Positions 1 through 8,274 of a stretch of 64,000 nucleotides of DNA are shown here, in pieces; position 1 is the stretch's first letter, and each line of letters begins with the position of its first letter. This stretch comes from Bryobacterales bacterium. Lineage in GTDB: Bacteria; Acidobacteriota; Terriglobia; Bryobacterales; Bryobacteraceae. The position numbers and the translations under genes were made by a program. The stretch is taken from contig JADZBH010000004.1 of NCBI GenBank assembly GCA_020852175.1, forward strand, positions 157,440-221,439. Reading direction: 5' to 3'. The notes beneath the pieces are model-generated. The model had not been told where the DNA came from. It was given only the letters and a program-made list of their open reading frames with translations, and did no database searches.

Positions 1-1
1 C

Positions 2-400
2 CTGATCGTGTTTGCAGCGGGCGTCCTGGGCAGCACGTTCCTGTTCAATATCTTCTTCATCACCCTGCCCATCCAGGGCAAACCCGTCCAGGTGATGGCC
101 TATTTCAAGGGCACGGTGAAACAACATCTGCTCGGCCTTCTGGGCGGCATTGTCTGGTGCGTCGGACTGGCGGCGAACCTGGTGGCGTCCAGTGTTCCGC
201 CCGATGTTCACGTCGGCCCGGCGGTCAGCTATGGCCTGGGACAGGGCGCCGTCATGATCAGCACGCTGTGGGGCCTGCTCGTGTGGAAGGAGTTCTCCGA
301 CTCGCAGGAGAAGAGCCGCCTGTTCATCTGGCTTTCTGTTCCCGTTTTCATCGTGGGGCTGACGCTGATCTCGGTCGCACCGCTCTACGTACGCAAGTAA
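2..400 (+). CDS. GRP/RhaT-like sugar transporter, C-terminal part (5' cut by window)
   Basis: This is the C-terminal 132 residues of a multi-pass inner-membrane transporter; the frame stays open to the first base, so the start lies outside the window. About four hydrophobic segments are visible. The stretch GPAVSYGLGQGAVMISTLWG, followed by VWKEF, is typical of the glucose/rhamnose transporter branch (GRP/RhaT) of the DMT superfamily, in which a late helix pair carries a GPAxxYxxGQ-like motif. The predicted role is proton- or sodium-coupled sugar uptake; the substrate cannot be told from this fragment. It is convergent with the tRNA-editing gene that ends 10 bases downstream. A multidrug-type DMT permease is the main alternative. 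Confidence 0.65.
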   Translation: MIVFAAGVLGSTFLFNIFFITLPIQGKPVQVMAYFKGTVKQHLLGLLGGIVWCVGLAANLVASSVPPDVHVGPAVSYGLGQGAVMISTLWGLLVWKEFSDSQEKSRLFIWLSVPVFIVGLTLISVAPLYVRK

Positions 401-409
401 CCCGGCGCG

Positions 410-1582
410 CTACTCCACCAGCTTCCGCAACTCCACTTCCACGGCCTCCAGCGCCGCCGCGTCCGGTAGGCTTCCCTGCGCCATTGCCGCGCTGCCGCCG
501 CCCCGTCCTCCCGCCGCCGCCAGCAGCGGTTTCAATACCGCGCCTGCGTCCAGACCTGTTCCGGACGAAGCCGCCACCAGCACCGCCGCGGGTTGGGTGA
601 ACAACTCCACCCACACGCCCGGCCCGCGGGAGACGAATGAGGCAGCTCGAACGCGGGCATCGTCGTCCATCATTCCAGCCGTCCGCCGGATTTCGACACC
701 CCAGCCACGCCCGTTCCTCGCTGCCCGATCAAACCGTTCCAGACCTTCGCGGCGGGCGTTTTCGCCGGCAAGCCGCCGCAACTCCTTTTCGGCCGCGGCC
801 AACCGGCGGACCTGCGCGGCCACCAGTTCGTCCACGCCCTCCAGCGGAGCGGAAAACAAGCGCGCCGTGCGCGCCAGCGTGTCGTAATCGGCGCGAGCCC
901 GCACGGCGGCCCGCCGCCCGCATACAAACTCCAGCCGTACGTTCCCGCGCACCTTGTCGAGCTTTCGCAGCAGGATGGCCCCCACTTCGGCCGTGTTGCG
1001 GACGTGCGTGCCGCCGCAGGCGCTACGGTCCAGACCGTCGATGCTCACCACGCGCAGCGTCCCGCTTCGTTCGCTCGCCTTGCGCAGCCCCAGTTCCTCG
1101 CCCGCCTCATGATAGGACACCGTCACCGGGCGCGCCTCGGACGCGGCCTCGTTGGCGAAGCGTTCGGCCTGCAGCACCCGCGCGGCATCGAGCGACGCCG
1201 CGGCCAGGTCAATGGTGGACGCCTCGCTCCCCAGGTGGACGCTCACCGTGGCCAAACCGAGCCGTTCCGCCAGAACGGCCGAAAGAACGTGCTGCCCGGT
1301 GTGCTGCTGCATGTGGTCGAAGCGGCGCTCCCAGTCGATGGCGCACTCCGCCGGTCCTTCGGCCACAGCCGTTTCCATGAGGTGAGCAATGCGGCCACCG
1401 TCTTCCTCCTCCACCGCCAGCACACGCGCGCCGTTGATCGTCCCGGTGTCGAAGGGCTGGCCGCCCGAGGCGGGATAAAAAGCCGTCTCGTCCAAATACA
1501 CGCGGCGGCCCTGCTCCGCCAACACCCGCGCGCTGAATTCGCGCATGTAGGAGTCGCCGTAGTAGAGCCGCCGGGTATACAT
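410..1582 (-). CDS. Alanyl-tRNA editing protein, AlaX-L type with DHHA1-like C-terminus
   Basis: A 390-residue free-standing relative of the alanyl-tRNA synthetase editing domain, which hydrolyses Ser-tRNA(Ala) or Gly-tRNA(Ala) in the cytoplasm. The zinc-binding signature is complete: HTGQH (His94, His98) and CGGTH (Cys189, His193). The GGQPFDTG stretch near residue 40 is the conserved glycine-rich part of the editing core. The C-terminal 170 residues are Ala/Arg rich, with a helical heptad-like segment and a glycine-rich tail matching DHHA1 (GGRGGGSAAMAQG), as in the long AlaX class. No aminoacylation domain is present, so it is not a synthetase. The ATG start gives a normal N-terminus. Confidence 0.85.
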   Translation of the reverse strand: MYTRRLYYGDSYMREFSARVLAEQGRRVYLDETAFYPASGGQPFDTGTINGARVLAVEEEDGGRIAHLMETAVAEGPAECAIDWERRFDHMQQHTGQHVLSAVLAERLGLATVSVHLGSEASTIDLAAASLDAARVLQAERFANEAASEARPVTVSYHEAGEELGLRKASERSGTLRVVSIDGLDRSACGGTHVRNTAEVGAILLRKLDKVRGNVRLEFVCGRRAAVRARADYDTLARTARLFSAPLEGVDELVAAQVRRLAAAEKELRRLAGENARREGLERFDRAARNGRGWGVEIRRTAGMMDDDARVRAASFVSRGPGVWVELFTQPAAVLVAASSGTGLDAGAVLKPLLAAAGGRGGGSAAMAQGSLPDAAALEAVEVELRKLVE

Positions 1583-1605
1583 CCCAACGATGGTACCTTC
1601 GAGGA

Positions 1606-3357
1606 CTATTGCACCGCGACCAGAACCTGCTGCGTGCCGCCGCCATCTTCCTGCAGGAAGAAAGCCACCTGATCGCCCTTGGGCGCATCGGCGGGAATCT
1701 GGAAGTTGATCTGATACAGCCCGACGAAGCCCGGCGCCAGCCCGACGTAGCTTGGCGTCACCTCGATGCCCGAAACGAACACGCCCGTGCCGAAGATCAC
1801 GCGCCAGTTGCCGGTGGCATAGGCCAGCGGGCTGCCCGGCGAAGCCGCGCCGCTCGCCACCGGCGGATTCACCGCGCCCAACCCCAGCGCATACACCACC
1901 AGTGTGTCGCCGGACCGCGCCGGTTCGCTATTCGGAATCCCGTAGCGCGCTGGAATCGGGAACGAGTTATTCCGCGAGGCGTTCTGGGCGATGGCGTAGT
2001 AGGCTTCATTGCCGCTATCCAAAAGTTGCAGGATTCGCGGTTTACGCGAAGCCACGCGCACCGTCGTGTTGGCGCTGGTCTGCCCGTTGCGCACCACGCG
2101 GATGGTGACCTCGCCCGGCGCCGTCTCGAACGGCATCAGGAAGTTGATCTGCTGGAAACTCACGTAATAAAGTGGCGCCGGCTGGTTGTTCACGAACAAC
2201 TGTGTCTCGCCCAGCTTGGTGGGCAGCGGCAGGCTGGTGTTTTGCAGCGGATCGCCGAAGTGAAGTTGCTCGCCTTTCAAGGCGATGATGCCGCCTGGAG
2301 CCACGAGGTCGCCCGGGTCGAAGGTGGCGTTGTTCAGCACCGAGTCGGGAAACGTCACGGGCGCACCCGCCGGAAACACCTCCATCTCCACGGGAATCAC
2401 CACATTCCCGTTCACCGCGTTGGAAGCCACCGTCACCGTGCCGCGATGAACTCCCTGCTGCATGCCCGCCGGGTCGGCCGTTACGTCCACGATGTTGTAG
2501 CCCGGCAGTTGCACGGCCTTCAGCCAGTCGCCACCGCTCGCCGTGGCCCCCGTCACCGCGCTTAGGGTCAGCGTGCCGCCGCTGGCGTTGCCGATCACCA
2601 CGCGCTGCAACTGCTTCGGCGTCGTCAACGGCGTCCGGAAACGCAGCGAGTTGCTGGACGGCCGGGCGATGGGCTGCGAGGTCACGCGCAGATTCACCGC
2701 CATCGACTTATTCTCGGCCGCGAACTGCGACCCGCTGAACGCCACCGCGCCCGTGTAGTTGCCCTCGGCCATCGAGGCAATGCTCTCCGCCTTCACCTTG
2801 TACGGCACATTGAAATTGAAGCTGCCGCCCTGCACGGCGATGCTCAGCCAGTTGCCGCCCGTTTGCGTCGATACGCGCGTGGCGGCGCGGCTGGCCGTCA
2901 CCAGTTCGCGCGTGTCGCTGCCGCCGTTGGGCGCCGCGAACAGGTTCAACGAATCCGGCACGCCTCCGCCCATTTGCACAATGACCAGTACGTTCTGCAC
3001 GCCCTCCTGCGCGCCGCTGGCGCTCACCACGACCGTCGCCGTATGCCGTCCGGCCGGCAGTGAAGCGGTGTTCAGCGCGATCCGCACCGGAATACACTGT
3101 CCGGGCCGCGCAGTGCACGCGCGCGGAGCCAGCACAGCGGGCGATGCCCAGGCGGCCACCGCGCCGGCCGTCACCGTCAACGCGCCGTCGCCCGTGTTGT
3201 ACACCTCCACTTCCTGCGCCGTGCCCGCCGCGCCCGTGGCGACCGGCACGGGACCCACCGTCGTGGTGGACAATCTCATGATGGGCACGGCCAGCAGGCT
3301 TCCCGTTCCAGCCAGAAGCATGGACGCACCGAGAGTAAGCTTTGTGATCAGTTTCAC
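1606..3357 (-). CDS. Secreted BACON/Ig-like protein with TIGR03437 C-terminal domain
   Basis: A 583-residue exported protein. It has a clear Sec signal peptide (MKLITKLTLGASMLLAGTGS then LLAVP). Residues about 30-330 hold two or three beta-sandwich repeats of BACON/choice-of-anchor style (TQTGGNWLSIAVQGGSFN, then SGGDWLKAVQLPGY). From about residue 335 comes the TIGR03437 module: VTFPDSVLNNATF, then APGGIIALKG, PLPTKLGETQLFVN and INFLMPFE. That module is strongly expanded in Solibacter-type acidobacteria and is the best taxonomic marker here. Its function is unknown; adhesion or cell-surface carbohydrate contact is often assumed. It lies 54 bases downstream of nuoA on the same strand. Confidence 0.85.
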   Translation of the reverse strand: MKLITKLTLGASMLLAGTGSLLAVPIMRLSTTTVGPVPVATGAAGTAQEVEVYNTGDGALTVTAGAVAAWASPAVLAPRACTARPGQCIPVRIALNTASLPAGRHTATVVVSASGAQEGVQNVLVIVQMGGGVPDSLNLFAAPNGGSDTRELVTASRAATRVSTQTGGNWLSIAVQGGSFNFNVPYKVKAESIASMAEGNYTGAVAFSGSQFAAENKSMAVNLRVTSQPIARPSSNSLRFRTPLTTPKQLQRVVIGNASGGTLTLSAVTGATASGGDWLKAVQLPGYNIVDVTADPAGMQQGVHRGTVTVASNAVNGNVVIPVEMEVFPAGAPVTFPDSVLNNATFDPGDLVAPGGIIALKGEQLHFGDPLQNTSLPLPTKLGETQLFVNNQPAPLYYVSFQQINFLMPFETAPGEVTIRVVRNGQTSANTTVRVASRKPRILQLLDSGNEAYYAIAQNASRNNSFPIPARYGIPNSEPARSGDTLVVYALGLGAVNPPVASGAASPGSPLAYATGNWRVIFGTGVFVSGIEVTPSYVGLAPGFVGLYQINFQIPADAPKGDQVAFFLQEDGGGTQQVLVAVQ

Positions 3358-3411
3358 GACGACCTCTTTAATCTATGAGTGAACTTCGTGGTTACCGGCG
3401 GCGGGCTTCTC

Positions 3412-3768
3412 TTACACCCACTGCAAGGCGCCTTTTTTGTACGCCCAAACGTAACCTACAACGAGAATGACCAGGAACACCGCCACTTCGGCTACACCAA
3501 ACCAGCCAAGCGCCTGATATCGCACCGCCCAGGGGAACAAAAAGATGGTTTCCACATCAAAAATAACGAATAGAATCGCGATGATGTAGAACCGCACCGT
3601 GTAGCGTCCGCGCGACGAACTGGCGGCTTTGATGCCGCACTCGTACGCTTCGAGCTTGGTGGCGAAAGGCGAGGAGGGCCTGACGAGCTTGGCAGCCAGG
3701 ATGGTCACCAGCGGGAACAGGAGGGCGACGACCATGAAGACGAAAATTGGAAGATATCCTTCCGGCAT
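3412..3768 (-). CDS. nuoA: NADH-quinone oxidoreductase subunit A
   Basis: Complex I subunit A (ND3 homologue), a three-helix inner-membrane protein at the junction of the membrane and peripheral arms. The family signatures YECG (in KLEAYECGIKAA) and FDVE (in IFDVETIFLFPWA) are intact, and three hydrophobic helices fit the family's usual length of about 118 residues. I chose the internal ATG (MPEGYLPIF) because family members start just before helix 1; an upstream in-frame ATG would add nine residues. It is isolated: no nuoB-N gene lies beside it. An aldo/keto reductase lies upstream and a secreted TIGR03437 protein downstream. Confidence 0.9.
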   Translation of the reverse strand: MPEGYLPIFVFMVVALLFPLVTILAAKLVRPSSPFATKLEAYECGIKAASSSRGRYTVRFYIIAILFVIFDVETIFLFPWAVRYQALGWFGVAEVAVFLVILVVGYVWAYKKGALQWV

Positions 3769-3834
3769 CGCATCTACATCATAGCACCGCGCCACCCCTG
3801 CGCACGGCTCGTTTGCCGCCCGCTCGAAGCATCG

Positions 3835-4818
3835 CTACCAGCGGTGGTGCACCGCCGTCCGCAGGCGTTCGTCATAGATGCGCCGCACGGCCGCCATCGC
3901 CGCCTCGCCCAGCGGAGGCAATCCGGATGCGGCACAGTTTTCCCGCACCTGCGCGGCCCGCTTGCCGCCGGGAATGGCGCAGGCAACCCCATCGAACATG
4001 AGAATCCACCGCAGGGCGAACTGTGTCATCGTCATTCCGTCGGGCACGGCGGCGCGCAGTTCCTCCACGGCTTCCAACGCCTCGCCATACTCCACTCCGG
4101 AGAAGGTTTCGCCCACGTCGAACTTCTCACCGTTCCGGTTGAAGTTGCGATGGTCGCCCGCCGGGAACTCGGAACCGGCGCGCAGTTTCCCGGTCAACAT
4201 GCCGCTGGCCAGCGGAACACGGGCCAGAATGCCCACCCGCCGCCGCAGCGCCTGCTCGAACAGCAGCCCGGACGGACGGTGGCGGAAGCAGTTGAAAATG
4301 ATCTGCACCGTCTGCACGTTGGGGTATTCGATCGCCTTCAGCGCCTCTTCCACCTTCTGTACGCTGACGCCGTAATGGCGGATCTTGCCCGCGGCCACGA
4401 GCCCGTCGAGCGCGCCGAACACCTCGGGCCGGTAATACACTTCCGCTGGCGGGCAGTGCAACTGCACCAGGTCGAGGGTCTCCATCTCCAGGTTCCGCAG
4501 GCTCTCCTCGACGAATGCCGTCAGGTTCGCTCCGTTGTAACCGTCGGCGGTATGCGGCGAAAGCCTTCGCCCCGCCTTGGTCGCCACGCGAATTTCATCT
4601 TTTCTCTCGCGCCTCAACCGGGCCACCAGTTTTTCGCTGCGGCCCATGCCGTACACATCCGCCGTGTCGATGAAATTCACACCCGCGTCGACCGCCGCGT
4701 GCAGCGCTTCCATCGACTGCGCGTCGTCCACATCTCCCCAGGAGCCGCCAATGGCCCATGCGCCGAAGCTCACTTCGGACACGCGCCAGCCCGTTCGTCC
4801 CAGTTCGCGATATCGCAT
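3835..4818 (-). CDS. Aldo/keto reductase
   Basis: A 327-residue cytoplasmic NADPH-dependent (beta/alpha)8-barrel oxidoreductase of the aldo/keto reductase superfamily. The catalytic tetrad is visible: Asp51 and Tyr56 (FIDTADVYG), Lys81 (VATKAG) and His122 (VQLHCPP). The N-terminus MRYRELGRTGWRVSEVSFGA is the usual beta-hairpin and first strand. It resembles the YajO/voltage-channel-beta-like bacterial branch. The substrate is unknown; sugar aldehydes or methylglyoxal are typical for such enzymes. It is followed 66 bases later by nuoA on the same strand, with no evident functional link, and is divergent from cysE. Confidence 0.88.
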   Translation of the reverse strand: MRYRELGRTGWRVSEVSFGAWAIGGSWGDVDDAQSMEALHAAVDAGVNFIDTADVYGMGRSEKLVARLRRERKDEIRVATKAGRRLSPHTADGYNGANLTAFVEESLRNLEMETLDLVQLHCPPAEVYYRPEVFGALDGLVAAGKIRHYGVSVQKVEEALKAIEYPNVQTVQIIFNCFRHRPSGLLFEQALRRRVGILARVPLASGMLTGKLRAGSEFPAGDHRNFNRNGEKFDVGETFSGVEYGEALEAVEELRAAVPDGMTMTQFALRWILMFDGVACAIPGGKRAAQVRENCAASGLPPLGEAAMAAVRRIYDERLRTAVHHRW

Positions 4819-4920
4819 AGACTCCCTACTCTACAAGCTTCACGCCAGACATCGAGGCCACGGACCGCCCGCCGCTGAACGCCTGGCCGCCGTTCAGCCA
4901 TAATATATGAAGGGACAGCC

Positions 4921-5580
4921 ATGCTTGCCAGCATTCGCGAACAGTTCGAGACGATCTTCCGCGAAGATCCCGCAGCCAAAAGCCGACTGGAAATCCTGCT
5001 GTGTTACCCCGGCTTCCATGCGATTCTGCTGCACCGGTTTTCACACCGCCTCCACAAGGCCGGCGTTCCGCTGCTGCCACGCGTCATTTCACAGGTTTCG
5101 CGCACTTTCACCGGCATCGAGATCCACCCCGGCGCCAGCATCGGCCGCCGCTTCTTCATCGATCACGGCATGGGCGTCGTGATTGGCGAAACGACGGTCA
5201 TCGGCGACGACTGCCTGCTCTATCAAGGAGTCACCCTGGGCGGAACCGGCAAGGAACGGGGCAAGCGCCACCCAACGCTGGGAAACCATGTGGTGGTGGG
5301 CACCGGAGCCAAGGTGCTGGGCAATATTGTCATTGGAGACAATTCCAAGATCGGCGCGGGTTCGGTGGTGATTCACGAGGTGCCGCCGCACTCCACCGTC
5401 GTGGGCATTCCCGGCCGCGTGGTGCGCCGGGGCGGCTGCACGGAAAGTGACATGTTGGAGCACGCGCAACTGCCCGACCCCGAAGCCCAGGAACGCGCCG
5501 AACTCCGCAGCCGCATCGAACACCTGGAAGAGCAGGTGCGCCATCTGGTGGAGGATCGCGTCGCAACGCGCAGGCCGTAG
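4921..5580 (+). CDS. cysE: Serine O-acetyltransferase
   Basis: Transfers acetyl from acetyl-CoA to L-serine, the first step of cysteine synthesis in the cytoplasm. The 219-residue protein has an alpha-helical N-terminal segment, then a left-handed beta-helix of hexapeptide repeats from about residue 60. Family motifs seen are IHPGASIGRRFFIDHGMGVV, the GVTLGGTGKERGKRHPTLG loop and the C-terminal GIPGRVV. The tail after residue 185 (ERAELRSRIEHLEEQVRHLV) looks like a short coiled coil and has no feedback-inhibition peptide of the E. coli kind that I can recognise. An AGGGA ribosome-binding site lies about six bases before the ATG. It is monocistronic or followed by the Tat-exported protein 106 bases on. 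Confidence 0.9.
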   Translation: MLASIREQFETIFREDPAAKSRLEILLCYPGFHAILLHRFSHRLHKAGVPLLPRVISQVSRTFTGIEIHPGASIGRRFFIDHGMGVVIGETTVIGDDCLLYQGVTLGGTGKERGKRHPTLGNHVVVGTGAKVLGNIVIGDNSKIGAGSVVIHEVPPHSTVVGIPGRVVRRGGCTESDMLEHAQLPDPEAQERAELRSRIEHLEEQVRHLVEDRVATRRP

Positions 5581-5686
5581 CTCGCTCCGGTATCCCATGC
5601 ACCGCCGCTGGAATGGTGATGGCGACGCCGCGATGAAACCGGACCGGCCACGCCACGCGTCCACAGCCAAAGGAGACCTCCAGTCC

Positions 5687-6679
5687 ATGCTCACGCGCCG
5701 ATCCCTGCTGGCCAGCCTTCCCACGGCCCTTGCCGCGGCTCCGAAGCAGGCGCCCCAAGCCGAACTTGCCGGTTGCGAACGGATCTGGGACCGGGCGCCG
5801 CATAGCGCCTTCACCGATCTCATACAACACAACGGCCAATGGCTGTGTTGTTTTCGCGAAGGTTCCGGACACGTCTCGCCCGATGGCCGCATCCGCATTC
5901 TCCACTCCGGCGACGGCTCCCTCTGGCGCACCTGGGCCCTGCTCGACCACCCTGTCGCCGACCTGCGCGACCCCAAGTTGACGCACAACGCCGCGGGGGC
6001 GCTCATGCTGACAGCAGCGGGCGCCATGCACCCGCCGTCCGACGTGCGCCACCGCACCTTCGCCTGGTTCTCCAGCGACGGCCGCGAATGGACCTCGCCC
6101 ATTCAAATCGGCGATGACAATTTCTGGCTGTGGCGCGTCCAATGGTTTCAAGGCAAGGCGTACGCGATGGGTTACGCCACCGCGGGCGAGCGCATCCTGC
6201 GCGCGTATCTGTCGCTCGATGGCCGCCGTTTCCAGGTCCTCAACGAACGGCTCGACCTGGACGGCTATCCCAACGAAACCGCGATGCTCTTCGACACCAA
6301 CGGCTCCGCGCTTTGTCTGGTCCGCCGCGACGAGGCCTCAAAAACCGCCTTTCTCGGCTCCTCCCGTCCTCCTTTTCGCGGCTGGGAGTGGCGCGACACC
6401 GGCACGCGCTTCGGCGGCCCCAACTTTCTGAAACTCGGCGACGGCCGCATCGTCTGCGCCGGGCGTCTCTACGACGGCCGCCAGCGCACGTCGCTCTGCT
6501 GGCTCGACCCGGCCGCGCCATCGCTCACTGAATTTCTCACTCTTCCGTCAGGCGGCGACTCCAGTTACCCAGGACTTGTCTTCCACGACGACTTATTGTG
6601 GGTGAGTTACTACTCGTCCCATGAGGAGAGAACCAGCATCTATCTCGCCAAGGTGAAATTGCCCCCTCTTTCGCGCTAA
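5687..6679 (+). CDS. Tat-exported sialidase-like beta-propeller protein
   Basis: A 330-residue exported protein. The start is an ATG preceded by AGGAG at spacing 11. It opens with a twin-arginine signal (MLTRRSLLASLPTALAAA), and an in-frame ATG 54 bases upstream is less likely. The body has repeated Asp-box-like strands (HSGDGSLWRTW, SSDGREW, SLDGRRF) and other blades typical of six-bladed sialidase/BNR propellers. No full sialidase catalytic set (arginine triad, Tyr/Glu pair) can be assigned from sequence alone, so glycoside hydrolase activity is an inference. Two relatives by style, DUF4091 lipoproteins, sit elsewhere in the window, suggesting polysaccharide use. Confidence 0.7.
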   Translation: MLTRRSLLASLPTALAAAPKQAPQAELAGCERIWDRAPHSAFTDLIQHNGQWLCCFREGSGHVSPDGRIRILHSGDGSLWRTWALLDHPVADLRDPKLTHNAAGALMLTAAGAMHPPSDVRHRTFAWFSSDGREWTSPIQIGDDNFWLWRVQWFQGKAYAMGYATAGERILRAYLSLDGRRFQVLNERLDLDGYPNETAMLFDTNGSALCLVRRDEASKTAFLGSSRPPFRGWEWRDTGTRFGGPNFLKLGDGRIVCAGRLYDGRQRTSLCWLDPAAPSLTEFLTLPSGGDSSYPGLVFHDDLLWVSYYSSHEERTSIYLAKVKLPPLSR

Positions 6680-6694
6680 GCTGATTTCCACCCC

Positions 6695-7312
6695 ATGCGC
6701 CATCGTCCTGCCCTCGCCCTGTCCGCGATCCTCTTCGCCGTTCTGTGCGCTTGTGGAGGCGGTTCAGCCAAGAAAACCTCCCCAACGGTGAAAACGCCGC
6801 CCAAGATCCTACAGTTTTACGCCGGCCAGGGCGTCATCCGTCCTGGCGAGGCGGTCACTATCTGCTATGGCGTCGAATCGGCGGAAAGCGTGCGCATCGA
6901 ACCGCATGTCGAGGACATCACGCCCTCGCTGAACCGCTGCATCGAAGCCAAACCGGAGAAAACGACGCTCTACACGCTGACCGCGGTGGGCGCCGAAGCT
7001 CAGGACGAGGCGTCGTTCACCATCACGGTGGACCCCAACGCGCGGCCCGCCGTGGAAGCCGGTTCGCCCAGCGCACTCATCCAGTTCTTCATGGCCAGCG
7101 CCACCACGGCCGGCAAGGGCCGCCCGATCACGCTCTGCTACGGCGTAAAGGATGCCGTCTCGGTTGCCCTGGCGCCGAATCTTCGCCGGCTGGAGCCGGG
7201 CGAGCGCGAGTGCTTCTCCGCCACCTTCGACCAAACCACCACGCTGACGCTTACGGCGAAAAGCGCGCACGGCGTCACGGACACCGAAAAACTCACCATC
7301 AAGATTCAGTGA
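6695..7312 (+). CDS. Lipoprotein with two Ig-like repeats
   Basis: A 205-residue predicted outer-membrane or periplasmic lipoprotein. A signal peptide ends in a lipobox with cleavage before the Cys in VLCACGGG. Two repeats of about 85 residues follow. Each begins with a proline/hydrophobic strand (ILQFYAGQG / LIQFFMASA), contains a near-identical ITLCYGV or VTICYGV strand, and ends in TTLTLTAKS or TTLYTLTAVG, a pattern of Ig-like beta-sandwich domains. The paired Cys in each repeat (CYG ... RC or EC) may form disulfides. The function is unknown. Its 3' end overlaps the convergent adenosine deaminase gene by 14 bases. It is probably cotranscribed with the sialidase-like gene 15 bases upstream. 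Confidence 0.7.
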   Translation: MRHRPALALSAILFAVLCACGGGSAKKTSPTVKTPPKILQFYAGQGVIRPGEAVTICYGVESAESVRIEPHVEDITPSLNRCIEAKPEKTTLYTLTAVGAEAQDEASFTITVDPNARPAVEAGSPSALIQFFMASATTAGKGRPITLCYGVKDAVSVALAPNLRRLEPGERECFSATFDQTTTLTLTAKSAHGVTDTEKLTIKIQ

Positions 7313-8255
7313 CGGCCCGCGCACGCGGGGCCAAGGCGTGGCGTAAACCGTTCGCAGCCACCGCCGCCAGTTCCTCGCGCGTAAAGCCAAAACGTTCCGC
7401 CGCCAGCTTGTATTCGTCCATCATCGACGTGCGAAAAAGCGCCGGGTCATCCGTATTGATCACCACGGGCACGCCTGCGTCGAACAGGCGCCGCACGGGG
7501 TGCGCGTCCAGCGATGGCACCGCGCCCGTGGCCACGTTACTTGTGATGCACACCTCCAACGCCACGCCCCGCCTGGCCAGTTCCGCCACCAGCGAAGCAT
7601 CCTCCACGGCGCGAACACCGTGCCCGATGCGCCGGGCGCCCATCTCAACGCAGGCTCTCACGCTGTCCGCGCCGGCTGTTTCGCCCGCATGAGGCACCAG
7701 AGGCAGTCCGTGCTCGCGCACGAACGCGAACGTGGAGGCGAACCTCCCGGCTGGCGCGATGCGCTCGTCGCCGCCGATGCCGAAAGCCACCACACGGTCT
7801 CCCGCCCGTTCCACGGCCAAACGCGCCACGCTCTCCACATGCTCTTCGCCAAAATGCCGCACGGCGTCCAGCACCAGCCAGGCGTCCACCGGCGCACGCC
7901 GGCACTCCCGCGCCACGGCATCGTAGACCGCGGCGAAGTCCTGCTTCCGCCAAACCACCACGCCCGCCGCCAGTGTCATTTCCACATAGCGCACCCCCTG
8001 CGCCGGCAGCTTTTCCAGGTAGCGCCGCGCAGCCAACGCATAGTCGTCCGGCGTCCGCAAATGCCCCACGGCCCACTTGAACCCCTCGATGAACCGGTCG
8101 AAGCTGCCCGGCTGGTAGCGTTCGTTCACCTCGACGGCCGTCACCGAGGGGTCCAACTCAGCCAGCACCGCCGCGTCCAGCGTGCCCTCCAGGTGGACAT
8201 GCAGTTCCGCCTTCGGCAACTCGCGCAGGAATGTGTCTAAACCGGTTGGCTCCAT
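7299..8255 (-). CDS. add: Adenosine deaminase
   Basis: Zinc-dependent cytoplasmic enzyme deaminating adenosine (or a related purine) to inosine. All family motifs are present: the metal-binding HVHLEG (His19, His21), HAGE carrying the catalytic Glu, HGVRAVED, and the metal-binding NTDDP near the C-terminus. The length of 318 residues is normal. I prefer the ATG giving MEPTGLD because it leaves a short tail before the first strand; an ATG seven codons upstream is possible and would overlap the divergent glgB start. Adenine deaminase activity cannot be excluded on sequence alone. Confidence 0.88.
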   Translation of the reverse strand: MEPTGLDTFLRELPKAELHVHLEGTLDAAVLAELDPSVTAVEVNERYQPGSFDRFIEGFKWAVGHLRTPDDYALAARRYLEKLPAQGVRYVEMTLAAGVVVWRKQDFAAVYDAVARECRRAPVDAWLVLDAVRHFGEEHVESVARLAVERAGDRVVAFGIGGDERIAPAGRFASTFAFVREHGLPLVPHAGETAGADSVRACVEMGARRIGHGVRAVEDASLVAELARRGVALEVCITSNVATGAVPSLDAHPVRRLFDAGVPVVINTDDPALFRTSMMDEYKLAAERFGFTREELAAVAANGLRHALAPRARAVTES

Positions 8256-8274
8256 TGCTACGATATTAGCTGCC

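Noticed and set aside
5447..5686. Longer N-terminus for the sialidase-like protein, overlapping cysE
   Set aside because: The internal ATG has AGGAG and directly begins a twin-arginine signal; the extension has shadow-like composition.
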